Shown in pieces: positions 45,370-54,193 of a stretch of DNA of 64,000 nt (the stretch's first letter is position 1; every line of letters starts with the position of its first letter). A program made the translations under genes and the position numbers. Source of the stretch: Arthrobacter terricola (GTDB lineage: Bacteria; Actinomycetota; Actinomycetes; Actinomycetales; Micrococcaceae); contig NZ_SMRU01000003.1 of assembly GCF_004354015.1 (NCBI RefSeq), positions 186,001 to 250,000 on the forward strand, given 5' to 3'. Below the pieces are notes generated by a model. That model searched no databases. It saw only the letters and a program-made list of their open reading frames with translations, and had not been told where the DNA came from.

Positions 45370-47919
45370 GTGCGTATCCCACTTTCCTGGTTGCGCGAAT
45401 TCGCGCAGGTTCCGGCCGACGCAACGGCCGAAGACGTCATGGCGGACCTCGTCAAGGTCGGCTTTGAAGAGGAAGCCGTCCACCGTCCCACGGACGAACT
45501 GAAAGGCCCCATCGTGGTGGGCCAGGTCCTGAGCCTCGTGAAGGAACCGCAGAGCAACGGCAAGACCATCAATTGGTGCCAGGTGCGGGTGGTCCCTGAA
45601 GGCCAGGAGCAGACCCTCGCGGGCAAGGGCATCGACCCCTCCGGCGTGCAGGGCATCATTTGCGGTGCCCACAACTTCGTCGAGGGGGACAAGGTCGTGG
45701 TGACCCTCCCGGGTGCTGTGCTGCCGGGCGACTTCCACATTTCGGCGCGCAAGACCTACGGCCACATGTCTGCAGGCATGATCGCTTCGGTGCGTGAATT
45801 GGGGATCGGCGAGGACCACGACGGCATCCTGGTGCTCTCCCGGATCGGCCTGGACCCCGAGGTCGGGACCGACGCCATGTCCCTGCTTGGCCTCTACGAC
45901 GAAGCCGCGGAAATCAACGTGACACCGGACCGTGGCTACGCGTTCTCGATCCGTGGCGTCGCCCGCGAATACGCCCATGCCACTGGTACGTCCTTTGTGG
46001 ACCCGGCCTCGAAGGTCACCGTCCCGGCTTCCCTTCAGGGCGGCTATGGCATCAAGCTCAACGACGACGCCCCCATTTACGGAAATCCCGGTTGCGATCG
46101 CTTCGTGGCCCGGACGGTTCGTGGCGTGGATCCCTCCCGGCCCACTCCGCCGTGGATGGTTTCCCGCTTGCGTCTGGCCGGCATCCGTTCGATTTCGCTG
46201 CCCGTGGATATTTCCAACTACGTGATGCTTGAGCTGGGCCAGCCCAACCACTGCTACGACCTCGACAAGCTCTCGGGCGATATTGTGGTTCGCCGTGCGG
46301 TCGCGGGGGAAAAAATCACCACGCTGGACGACAAAGTGCGTGCTCTCGACGTCGAAGACCTCCTGATCACCGACGATTCCGGAGCGATCGGCATTGCCGG
46401 CGTGATGGGCGGGGCCAACACGGAGGTCTCCGATTCGACAACCAACATCCTGGTCGAAGCCGCCCACTTCGACGAGGTCTCCATCGCTCGGTCCCGCCGC
46501 CGGCACAAGCTTCCTTCCGAAGCTTCCAAGCGCTTCGAGCGCGGCGTCGATTGGCACGTTGCCGGTGTGGCCGCGCAGCGCGTCGTGGACCTCCTCGTGG
46601 AACTCGCCGGTGGCACGGCGGACGAGGCCGGCACCGACGTCGGAATTGCGCCTGACGCCGTAACGATCGAACTGCCTTCCGGCTACCCCGCGGCACGGAT
46701 CGGCATCGACTTCACCGAAGAGCAGATCACCGGTTCGCTGGAAGATCTGGGTGCAGTGGTCCGGAAGGACGAGTCCGCCGGATCCTATTCAGTGACGGCG
46801 CCGAGCTGGCGCAACGACCTGGAGACCAAGGAAGACCTCTCGGAGGAAATCGCCCGTCTTGTCGGCTACGAAAACATCCCGGCTACCTTGCCTGTGGCCC
46901 CTCCCGGCCGCGGCTTGACCCGGACGCAGCAGCAAAAGCGCCGGGTAGTGCAGGCGCTCGCCGACGCCGGCCTGACTGAGGTGCTGTCCTACCCGTTCGT
47001 TTCCAAAGCGACGAACGATACCTTCGGCGTTGCCGAGGAAGGCGCATCCCGGACGGCGGTCAAGCTCGCCAATCCGATCAGCGAGGAGCACGGTTACCTC
47101 CGTACGTCCATCCTTCCGGGCTTGATCGAGGTGGCCCGCCGGAACCACTCCCGCGGGTTCCGGGACCTTGCCGTCTTCGAGGCGGGTTCCGTGTTCCTTC
47201 CGGATGGGCAGTTGGGCACTCCGTCCATCCCTCCGCTGGGCATCAAGCCTTCGGACGAGGTGCTTGACGGACTGTACGACGGCGTTCCGAACCAGCCGCT
47301 GCACGTCGCCGCGGTCTTGACCGGCCACGATTCGCCGGCCGCCGCGGAGCACAAGCCGCGCGCCTGGGATTGGGCGGACGCGCTCGATGTTGCCCGACTC
47401 GTTGGCGATGTCCTGGGCGTCGAACTCGTGGTCAGCCAAGGCAGCCACCAGGCGTTCCACCCCGGCCGTGCCGCGCAACTAGCGCTTCGCTCGGGCGCGG
47501 TGGTTGGATACGCCGGCGAATTGCACCCCAAGCTGCTCGCCGCCCATGACATGCCGGCACGTTCCGTGGCTCTTGAGCTCAACGTGGACGCGCTCTTCGA
47601 AGCCGCGCCGGACGTCATTGTTGCCAAGCACATCTCCGGTTTCCCGGTGGCCACGCAGGATGTCGCCCTCGTAGTTCCGCAGGATGTCCCGGCGGACGCG
47701 GTGCTCGCGGCCCTTCGCGAAGGCGCAGGCGAGCTCCTTGAAGACGTCGCGTTGTTCGACGTCTACGCGGGCCACGGCATTGAGGACGGCAAGAAGTCGC
47801 TCGCCTTTGGCTTGCGGTTCCGCGCGACGGACCGCACTCTGACCGCAGACGAGGCCTCGGAGGCCCGCGAGGCCGCTGTGGCAGTTGCCGCTGAGCGGTT
47901 CGGAGCAGTCCAGCGCTGA
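45370..47919 (+). CDS. pheT: Phenylalanine--tRNA ligase beta subunit
   Basis: 849 aa, full length. N-terminal MRIPLSWLREFAQVPA, EMAP-like tRNA-binding domain (IVVGQVLSLVKEPQS), B3/B4 editing domain (NVTPDRGYAFSIRGVAREY), B5 region and a C-terminal anticodon-binding domain (FPVATQDVALVVPQDVPADA). GTG start. Confidence 0.97.
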   Translation: MRIPLSWLREFAQVPADATAEDVMADLVKVGFEEEAVHRPTDELKGPIVVGQVLSLVKEPQSNGKTINWCQVRVVPEGQEQTLAGKGIDPSGVQGIICGAHNFVEGDKVVVTLPGAVLPGDFHISARKTYGHMSAGMIASVRELGIGEDHDGILVLSRIGLDPEVGTDAMSLLGLYDEAAEINVTPDRGYAFSIRGVAREYAHATGTSFVDPASKVTVPASLQGGYGIKLNDDAPIYGNPGCDRFVARTVRGVDPSRPTPPWMVSRLRLAGIRSISLPVDISNYVMLELGQPNHCYDLDKLSGDIVVRRAVAGEKITTLDDKVRALDVEDLLITDDSGAIGIAGVMGGANTEVSDSTTNILVEAAHFDEVSIARSRRRHKLPSEASKRFERGVDWHVAGVAAQRVVDLLVELAGGTADEAGTDVGIAPDAVTIELPSGYPAARIGIDFTEEQITGSLEDLGAVVRKDESAGSYSVTAPSWRNDLETKEDLSEEIARLVGYENIPATLPVAPPGRGLTRTQQQKRRVVQALADAGLTEVLSYPFVSKATNDTFGVAEEGASRTAVKLANPISEEHGYLRTSILPGLIEVARRNHSRGFRDLAVFEAGSVFLPDGQLGTPSIPPLGIKPSDEVLDGLYDGVPNQPLHVAAVLTGHDSPAAAEHKPRAWDWADALDVARLVGDVLGVELVVSQGSHQAFHPGRAAQLALRSGAVVGYAGELHPKLLAAHDMPARSVALELNVDALFEAAPDVIVAKHISGFPVATQDVALVVPQDVPADAVLAALREGAGELLEDVALFDVYAGHGIEDGKKSLAFGLRFRATDRTLTADEASEAREAAVAVAAERFGAVQR

Positions 47920-47999
47920 CAGGCATCAACCCAGGGATCGAGGGGCTGGTTGTCCGTATCCAGCCCCTGGACCATGTCGATTCCGCCGCCATCGAACTG

Positions 48000-48644
48000 A
48001 TGGCGGCGGAATTGCTGTCTTCGGCCGAGATAGCCCGCGCGGACTCCATGGCCACCGCTCCACGATTCGAGTTCCTGGCGTCCCGGGTGGCCCAGCAACG
48101 GTTCGCCGCGGGGCTCCTGGGGGTTCCGGCGACGAAACTCACGGCCGCTTACGAGTGCCCGCAGTGTGGCGCGGGACCGGACATAGCCCACGGCCGGCCA
48201 GGCTACCTGCTCGACGGCGATGCAGCCCCGTTGCTGCTCAGCGCCTCGCGGGCGTCGGGCTGGGTGCTGTTTGCCGCCGTCGTACGCCCCGGGAAGGGGC
48301 TCCGCCTGGGGGCCGACCTCGAAAGCGTGGCTGCCACGGAGTTCGTAGGCTTCGACGAGGTCGCCTTGACCGCAAATGAGCGGCGTCACCTGGCATCTAT
48401 GGAGCCGGGGCTCAGCCCACGGGAGCGGGCGCGGTTGTGGGCGCGCAAGGAGGCCTGGCTCAAGATGACCGGAGAGGGACTGCGGGTCCGCCCGGATTCA
48501 CTCGACGTCCTGGACAAACCGGGGCTGCACGATTATGAGTCGTCCAGCAATCAGAAGCCGTTCAGCAATCAGGAGCCGTTCAGAAATATCCCGTCCGGCT
48601 TCGTGGCCGCCCTCGCCATCGGAACCGGTGCCGTACCTCGCTAG
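48000..48644 (+). CDS. 4'-phosphopantetheinyl transferase (Sfp type)
   Basis: Converts apo to holo carrier proteins with CoA. Mg-binding RLGADLES and the WARKEAWLKMTGEGL helix are the family's two core motifs. The first ATG is 48000, but the frame is open upstream and the residues before it (GLVVRIQPLDHVDSAAIELM) look like a genuine N-terminal strand and helix. The true start may be a CTG at 47916, overlapping the pheT stop, or 47949. The C-terminus carries a short duplication (SNQKPF, SNQEPF). Convergent with the peptidase gene; it could activate the nearby NRPS. Confidence 0.85.
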   Translation: MAAELLSSAEIARADSMATAPRFEFLASRVAQQRFAAGLLGVPATKLTAAYECPQCGAGPDIAHGRPGYLLDGDAAPLLLSASRASGWVLFAAVVRPGKGLRLGADLESVAATEFVGFDEVALTANERRHLASMEPGLSPRERARLWARKEAWLKMTGEGLRVRPDSLDVLDKPGLHDYESSSNQKPFSNQEPFRNIPSGFVAALAIGTGAVPR

Positions 48645-48666
48645 GGTGTTGCGGCGTTGCTTTGTC

Positions 48667-50046
48667 CTATGCCAGTTGCGGCAGCTGGGCCTGGTAAAGC
48701 CAGGGCCGAAGGACTTTCGCGGCATCAAGCCCGGGCACGTAAGAGTTTGCCGTAACCACGAACTCGGCTGTGGAAACCGAGCTGTGTCGCTTGGTTTCAG
48801 TCCAGTGGCGCAGCAATCCGAAGAACGCCGTGTCCCCACATGCGAGCCGGATGGCATGGAGCGCCAGCGCCCCGCGCTTGTACACGCGGTCATCGAACAT
48901 GAGCTCCGGGCCGGGGTCGCCGATCACCAGGTCCTGGGCGGTGACGCCGAGCTTGCGCCAAGCAGCTTTCGCGCGGTTGGCTACGGACATCACACCGGCT
49001 TCCTCGGACCAGATCCATTCGGCATAGCAGGCGAAGCCCTCGTGCAGCCAGATGTCCCGCCAACTGCTCACCGTGAGGGAGTTGCCGAACCACTGGTGGG
49101 AGAGTTCGTGGGCGATGAGGCGCTGTGCCTCCCATGATTGCTCCATGTGGTTCCGGCCGAAGATCGAGAGCGTCTGGGCCTCGAGGGGGATTTCCAATTC
49201 GTCATCGGTGACCACAGCCGTGTATTCGGCGAAGGGATACGGACCAAAGCAATCCACAAACGTACGCATCATGTCGGCTTGCCGTGCCAAGCCTTCCCGG
49301 GCCTCGGACAACAAGCCGGGGGAGACAGCGACGAATTGGGGCACGGCCGTTTCCCGCGGTGCCAGGAAACGGTGCCCGGTACGCGCATCCGCCCGTTGCA
49401 GCGAGGGGCTGAGCTGGTGAAGCCGATAGCGCCCGATCTGAACTGTGGCCAGGTAACTGGCCATTGGCTCGCTTTGTTCGTAGACCCAGGTCTCCCGGCT
49501 TGATTTCCGGCTGTGGGAAATCAGGCGGCCATTGCAGACGGCACGGTAGTTGTCATCGGTGGTCACGCTGATCAGGTAACTGGATTTGTGGCGCGGGTGG
49601 TCGTTGCAGGGGAACCACGACGCAGCGCCGTTCGGTTGCCCCGCAACCAGCACGCCGTCGTCGAGCTCTTCCCAACCGACTTCGCCCCACAAACCCTTGC
49701 GTGGTTTCGGATTGCCGTCGTAGCGGAGCTCGACCAGGAAGGTCTGCCCGGCCCGCAGCCGGTCCCTGACTGTGATGACGAGGTGTTCGCCACGCGAGGT
49801 GAACTTCTGCACCTTCTTGCCGTCCACCAGGATCTTCGACGCCTTCAACCCCACCAAGTCCAAGACCACTGTGCCGATGTCCTCGAGGGCCATGCAGCGA
49901 AGGGTCGCGCGGCCGTTGAGCCTGTTGCTGCCAAGGCTGTAGTCAAGGTCCAACTCGTACCGGAGTACGTGGTATGCGGTGCTTCCGTGGTGCAGGGTGT
50001 AACGGTCAGCGGCAAGTGCGGGTGTTCCTGGTTCGGTGCGGCTCAT
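48667..50046 (-). CDS. Short M1-family metallopeptidase
   Basis: 459 aa. Zinc site HELSHQWFGN with the second Glu in IWLHEGFACYAEW (His313, His317, Glu336), and TLSIFGRN before it. In place of the GAMEN exopeptidase motif there is LEIPLEAQT. It has the N-terminal beta domain and catalytic domain only, without the large helical C-terminal domain of aminopeptidase N (~850 aa). No signal peptide. Lies 93 nt downstream of the NRPS gene on the same strand, so likely one transcription unit; it may trim or degrade the product. Confidence 0.9.
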   Translation of the reverse strand: MSRTEPGTPALAADRYTLHHGSTAYHVLRYELDLDYSLGSNRLNGRATLRCMALEDIGTVVLDLVGLKASKILVDGKKVQKFTSRGEHLVITVRDRLRAGQTFLVELRYDGNPKPRKGLWGEVGWEELDDGVLVAGQPNGAASWFPCNDHPRHKSSYLISVTTDDNYRAVCNGRLISHSRKSSRETWVYEQSEPMASYLATVQIGRYRLHQLSPSLQRADARTGHRFLAPRETAVPQFVAVSPGLLSEAREGLARQADMMRTFVDCFGPYPFAEYTAVVTDDELEIPLEAQTLSIFGRNHMEQSWEAQRLIAHELSHQWFGNSLTVSSWRDIWLHEGFACYAEWIWSEEAGVMSVANRAKAAWRKLGVTAQDLVIGDPGPELMFDDRVYKRGALALHAIRLACGDTAFFGLLRHWTETKRHSSVSTAEFVVTANSYVPGLDAAKVLRPWLYQAQLPQLA

Positions 50047-50139
50047 GTGAGCTGGCTGCCTCCGTATGGCTTCTTGTGCGGGATTCTGGTGGGCTGGTTG
50101 CTCGCTGTTGTTCCTGCCAATGTACGCTACGGACGGCCG

Positions 50140-53100
50140 TTACGGACCCGTCCAGGGGCTCACCGGGTTGCCGATCCAGTACGTACCGGCTGGAACGGTC
50201 TCGCCGCGCATGACCAGCGACGCCGGTCCCACTGTTCCACCTGCCCCGATGCTGGCGCGGGGCAGAATGACGCCATGCGGCCCCATCGTCGCCCCGTCCC
50301 CGAGCACCACCGTGTCGATGCTCATGACCCGGTCGTGGAAGAGGTGGGTCTGCACGACGCAACCGCGGTTGACCGTTGAGCTTTCACCAAGGGTGACAAG
50401 GTCGGCTTCGGGCAACCAGTAGCTTTCGCACCAGGTTCCCCGGCCGATCTTCGCGCCGAGGGCCCGGAGCCACCACACCAAGGCGGGCGTTCCGGATGCC
50501 GATCGGGCGAACCAAGGTGCGCTCACCATTTCGATGAAGGTATCCACTACCTCGTTCCGCCAAATGAACGAACTCCACAGCGGGTGTTGGCCTTCCTTGA
50601 TCCGGCCGACCAGGACCCACTTCGCCGCGACCGAACTCGCTGCCGCGACGGCTCCCGCCGCGAGGACTACGATGCCGCCCAGGACGGCAGCCAGCCAGTA
50701 GGACGTTTCGGAAGCGATCCAGTCAAGGACCAGCATGATGCCGACGGCGATCGCCACTGTGAGGATCACGGGCACCAGCCGGCACAATTCCCACAGCGCC
50801 CGCTTGGTCTTGAGTCCCCAGGGCGGGTTGAAGGTGAGGCTTTGATCGGACGCGATGGCGGTACGGCGCAGCCTCACGGGAGGACTTCCAAGCCAGGAGG
50901 TGCCGGACTTTGCCTTGGCCGGTGTCGCCGAGAGCACTGCGACGAGCGAATTCTTGGGAACGCTGCGCCCTGCCGCTGTCATGCCGGAGTTGCCCAGGAA
51001 CGAGCGCTTGCCGATTTTTGCCGGCGCGATCTTCATCCAGCCCCCGCCGAGTTCGTAGGACGCCACCATGGTGTCGTCCGCCAGGAAGGCACTCTCGCCA
51101 ATCGTCGTCATGCGCGGAAGGAGCAGGACCGTGGAGGCTTCTACGTTTCGCCCGACCTTCGCGCCAAGCATGCGCAGCCAGACCGGGGTAAAGAGGCTCG
51201 CGTAAATGGGGAAGAGGAGGTCGCGTGCGAGGTCCAGGACGCGTTCCGTGGCCCACACTTGCCAGCCCACCCGGCTGCGTACCCGGTAGTAGCCCTCCTT
51301 GAGGCCGAAGCCCAGCAGCCGGGTGGTCACCAGGATCAGCAGGAGGTTGCACAGGAACCAGGCGAGTGCGGCGAACGGAACGGACAGCATGAGCTGCGGG
51401 AAGGCGTCCGCGAGGGAACTCCTGCCCTGGATGAACAGCAAGGAAACGTAGGCGCCCACGCACGCCGAAACGTACGGGATGAGGGCCAGGATTGCAGACG
51501 CTGAAGCAAAAGCGGTGAACCACAGCCTGCCGATCAGGTGGTGGGTTGCCGGGGCCTCGGGCCAATCGCTCTTTGCCTTGCCTCGGCGTTCGGCCGGGGA
51601 TCCGGCCACGAGGTGCCCGGACTTCACCTTGCCGAGGACGGCGGAACCCGGCTCGACCCGGGCGCCGGCGCCGATGCTGGTGCCGGGCATGAGGGTGCTC
51701 CGCGAACCCACAGTTGCGCCAGGGCCCACATGGACAGACCCTATGTGCACGTAGTCGCCGTCGATCCACCAGCCGGACAGATCCACTTCGGGTTCGATGT
51801 TGCAGCCGCTGCCGAGCGAGAGCAGCCCCGTGACGGGAGGCAGTGAGTGCAAATGGACGTTGTTGCCGATCTTCGCGCCCAGGGCCCTGGCGTAATAGGG
51901 GACCCACGGCGCGCTCGCCAGGCTGACGGCGCCGGAGAGATCCTGGATCTGTTCGGCGAGCCATAGCCTCAAGTGCACCTTGCCCGACCGCGGGTACGTA
52001 CCGGGTTTCACTCCGCCCAGGAGGAGGCGCGCGGCCAGGATCGAGATGGCCATGCGGCCCGGCGGGCTGACGAACGCCAGCCAGGACGCCAGGATCCACC
52101 ACCAGGACACCACGGGGGCGGCCGAGAAGCCGGCGAAGGCGGCCAGCAGGTTGTTGGCGACCATCAGGTACGTGAGCCAGCGCATGCCCACCAGGATGTT
52201 GAGGAGGACGCCCATCAGGGTTTGGAAGACCTGGGACTTCCTGGCAGTCGGCCGGACGGTGCGCTCGGCTGCCGGTCCGGCCACGTGGCCTTCGGGCAGC
52301 GATTGGCGTGCCGTGTCGATCAAGGCACCCACCCTGGGCGTGGCGTAGATTTCCGCGACGGTGATGGTAGGGTAGCGCACCCGCAATGCCGAGACGAGCT
52401 GGGCCGCGGCGAGGGAGCCACCGCCATACGCAAAAAAGTCGGCGTCGAGCGAGGTGACCGGCGCTCCCAGGACGCTTTCCCATTGGTCCACTACCCATTG
52501 GGCGTCCTCGGGCAGGTTGAGCGGCGCCTTCTCCGCGTCGGCCGCAGCTGCACCGGCCAAGGGCCACGGAAGGGAATGCCGGTCGACCTTGCCGCTGGTC
52601 TTCGTCGGGAGGGAGTCCACCACGGTCATGAGCGGGATCAACGCCGCAGGGAGGCTCTCGGTCAACAATTCCCGGGCAGCCACGAGATCGATTTCTTCGT
52701 GTCCCGCAGGTGCGAGGTAACCGACCAGGATCTGGTTCCCCGCCGCCGTCGTGCGCACCGCGGCTGCGGCTCCAGCGACTCCGGGAAGGGCCTGGAGCGC
52801 TGCGTCGATCTCGCCGAGCTCGATTCTTCGGCCGCCGAGCTTCACTTGTTCATCGGCGCGGCCCTGGAAGATGAGTCCTGCTTCCTCGTAGCGCACAAGG
52901 TCGCCGGAACGGTACGCCCGTCCCCAACCAAGCGACTGCATGGGCGCGTACTTTTCCGCGTCCTTTGCCGGATCAAGGTAGCGCGCCAGGCCGACGCCGC
53001 CAATGATCAGTTCGCCGATCTCGCCTTCAGCGACGGGCACCCCGGCGGAATCGACAACGGCGAGGTCCCAACCGTCGAGGGGCAATCCGATCCGGACCGG

Positions 53101-54072
53101 GCCGCTGCCGCCAAGGGGAGCGGCGCAGGCCACGACGGTCGCTTCGGTGGGGCCGTAGGTGTTCCATACTTCGCGGCCGTCGACGGCGAGCCGCTCGGCG
53201 AGTTCCGGCGGGCACGCTTCGCCGCCGAAGATCAGCAGGCGCACGTTTTCGAGGGCTTCCGCCGGCCACAACGCCGCGAGGGTCGGCACGGTGGAGACCA
53301 CGGTGATGCCGTGGTTGATCAGCCACGGTCCGAGATCCATCCCTGAACGGACGAGCGCCCGCGGCGCCGGCACGAGGCATGCTCCGTGCCGCCACGCCAG
53401 CCACATTTCCTCGCAGGACGCATCGAAAGCCACGGAGAGCCCGGCCAGGACCCGGTCCTGTGGTCCGATGGGCTCGTCTTGGAGGAAAAGCCGGGCCTCG
53501 GCATCCACGAATGCTGCCGAGGAACGGTGCTGCACCGCTACACCCTTTGGCGTGCCGGTGGATCCGGAGGTGAAAATGACCCAGGAATCGTCCGCGAGCC
53601 GCGGCGCCCGGGGCGCCGGGTGGGGCGTTGGCCGTGGGGCGGAAAGCTCGATCTTGCGGCCCTTCGTGACCACCGCGGCCACCTTCGCCTCGCCGAAAAC
53701 CAGCCGTGCCCGCTCTTCGGGGTCATCGGCGTCGACGGGCACGTAGGCCGCTGCAATCGACAGGATGGCCAGGATGGAAATGTAGAGATCATTCGTCCCC
53801 GAGGGGATCCGGACGCCGATCTTGTCTCCGGGACCCAGTCCCGCCTCGACGAGCGTCGCGGCGAAGCGGCGGACCTGTGCCAACAAATCGGAGTAGCTCA
53901 GGGATTTCTGCCCGTCATCGAGGGCTGAGGCTTCAGGAAAAGCCCGTGCGGTTGCGTCGATGATCCCAAGGAGGGTGCGCGCCGGTGGCGCGGCCGGGCC
54001 TCCTTGAAGCTGGGGCAGGTACACAGCCTGGAGTCCGGGGTGGGTTGCCCGGGCATCATGTTCTTGGGTCAC
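50140..54072 (-). CDS. Pls/PosA-type membrane non-ribosomal peptide synthetase (A-T-TM with three C-terminal repeats)
   Basis: 1310 aa from GTG 54072. Adenylation domain ~30-500: FTSGSTGTPKGVAVQH, NTYGPTEATVVA, YRSGDLVRY, LPTKTSGKVDR. Carrier domain ~525-595 with FFAYGGGSLAAAQLV (Ser about 553). Then about six membrane helices and three similar soluble blocks starting ALGAKIGNNVHLHS, MLGAKVGRNVEAST and ALGAKIGRGTWCES, with hexapeptide left-handed-helix features. No condensation or thioesterase domain. This is the architecture and length (~1320 aa) of epsilon-poly-L-lysine synthetase. TTG 54102 is an alternative start; GAAAAT lies 6 nt before GTG 54072. Confidence 0.93.
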   Translation of the reverse strand: MTQEHDARATHPGLQAVYLPQLQGGPAAPPARTLLGIIDATARAFPEASALDDGQKSLSYSDLLAQVRRFAATLVEAGLGPGDKIGVRIPSGTNDLYISILAILSIAAAYVPVDADDPEERARLVFGEAKVAAVVTKGRKIELSAPRPTPHPAPRAPRLADDSWVIFTSGSTGTPKGVAVQHRSSAAFVDAEARLFLQDEPIGPQDRVLAGLSVAFDASCEEMWLAWRHGACLVPAPRALVRSGMDLGPWLINHGITVVSTVPTLAALWPAEALENVRLLIFGGEACPPELAERLAVDGREVWNTYGPTEATVVACAAPLGGSGPVRIGLPLDGWDLAVVDSAGVPVAEGEIGELIIGGVGLARYLDPAKDAEKYAPMQSLGWGRAYRSGDLVRYEEAGLIFQGRADEQVKLGGRRIELGEIDAALQALPGVAGAAAAVRTTAAGNQILVGYLAPAGHEEIDLVAARELLTESLPAALIPLMTVVDSLPTKTSGKVDRHSLPWPLAGAAAADAEKAPLNLPEDAQWVVDQWESVLGAPVTSLDADFFAYGGGSLAAAQLVSALRVRYPTITVAEIYATPRVGALIDTARQSLPEGHVAGPAAERTVRPTARKSQVFQTLMGVLLNILVGMRWLTYLMVANNLLAAFAGFSAAPVVSWWWILASWLAFVSPPGRMAISILAARLLLGGVKPGTYPRSGKVHLRLWLAEQIQDLSGAVSLASAPWVPYYARALGAKIGNNVHLHSLPPVTGLLSLGSGCNIEPEVDLSGWWIDGDYVHIGSVHVGPGATVGSRSTLMPGTSIGAGARVEPGSAVLGKVKSGHLVAGSPAERRGKAKSDWPEAPATHHLIGRLWFTAFASASAILALIPYVSACVGAYVSLLFIQGRSSLADAFPQLMLSVPFAALAWFLCNLLLILVTTRLLGFGLKEGYYRVRSRVGWQVWATERVLDLARDLLFPIYASLFTPVWLRMLGAKVGRNVEASTVLLLPRMTTIGESAFLADDTMVASYELGGGWMKIAPAKIGKRSFLGNSGMTAAGRSVPKNSLVAVLSATPAKAKSGTSWLGSPPVRLRRTAIASDQSLTFNPPWGLKTKRALWELCRLVPVILTVAIAVGIMLVLDWIASETSYWLAAVLGGIVVLAAGAVAAASSVAAKWVLVGRIKEGQHPLWSSFIWRNEVVDTFIEMVSAPWFARSASGTPALVWWLRALGAKIGRGTWCESYWLPEADLVTLGESSTVNRGCVVQTHLFHDRVMSIDTVVLGDGATMGPHGVILPRASIGAGGTVGPASLVMRGETVPAGTYWIGNPVSPWTGP

Positions 54073-54193
54073 CAAAGGATTTTCGCGTCTGTAGATGAAC
54101 AAAAGGTGTCGGAGGCCGCCCGGGCTTTCCCCGCGCTTTACCCAACATTAATCCAGTGGACGCCTGGAAGTCGCCCTTTTACGGAACTTGCCC

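Noticed and set aside
51973..53346. 457-aa open frame antisense to the NRPS gene
   Set aside because: Mirror frame of a GC-rich gene; the protein reads as His/Gly/Arg-rich noise with no domain.
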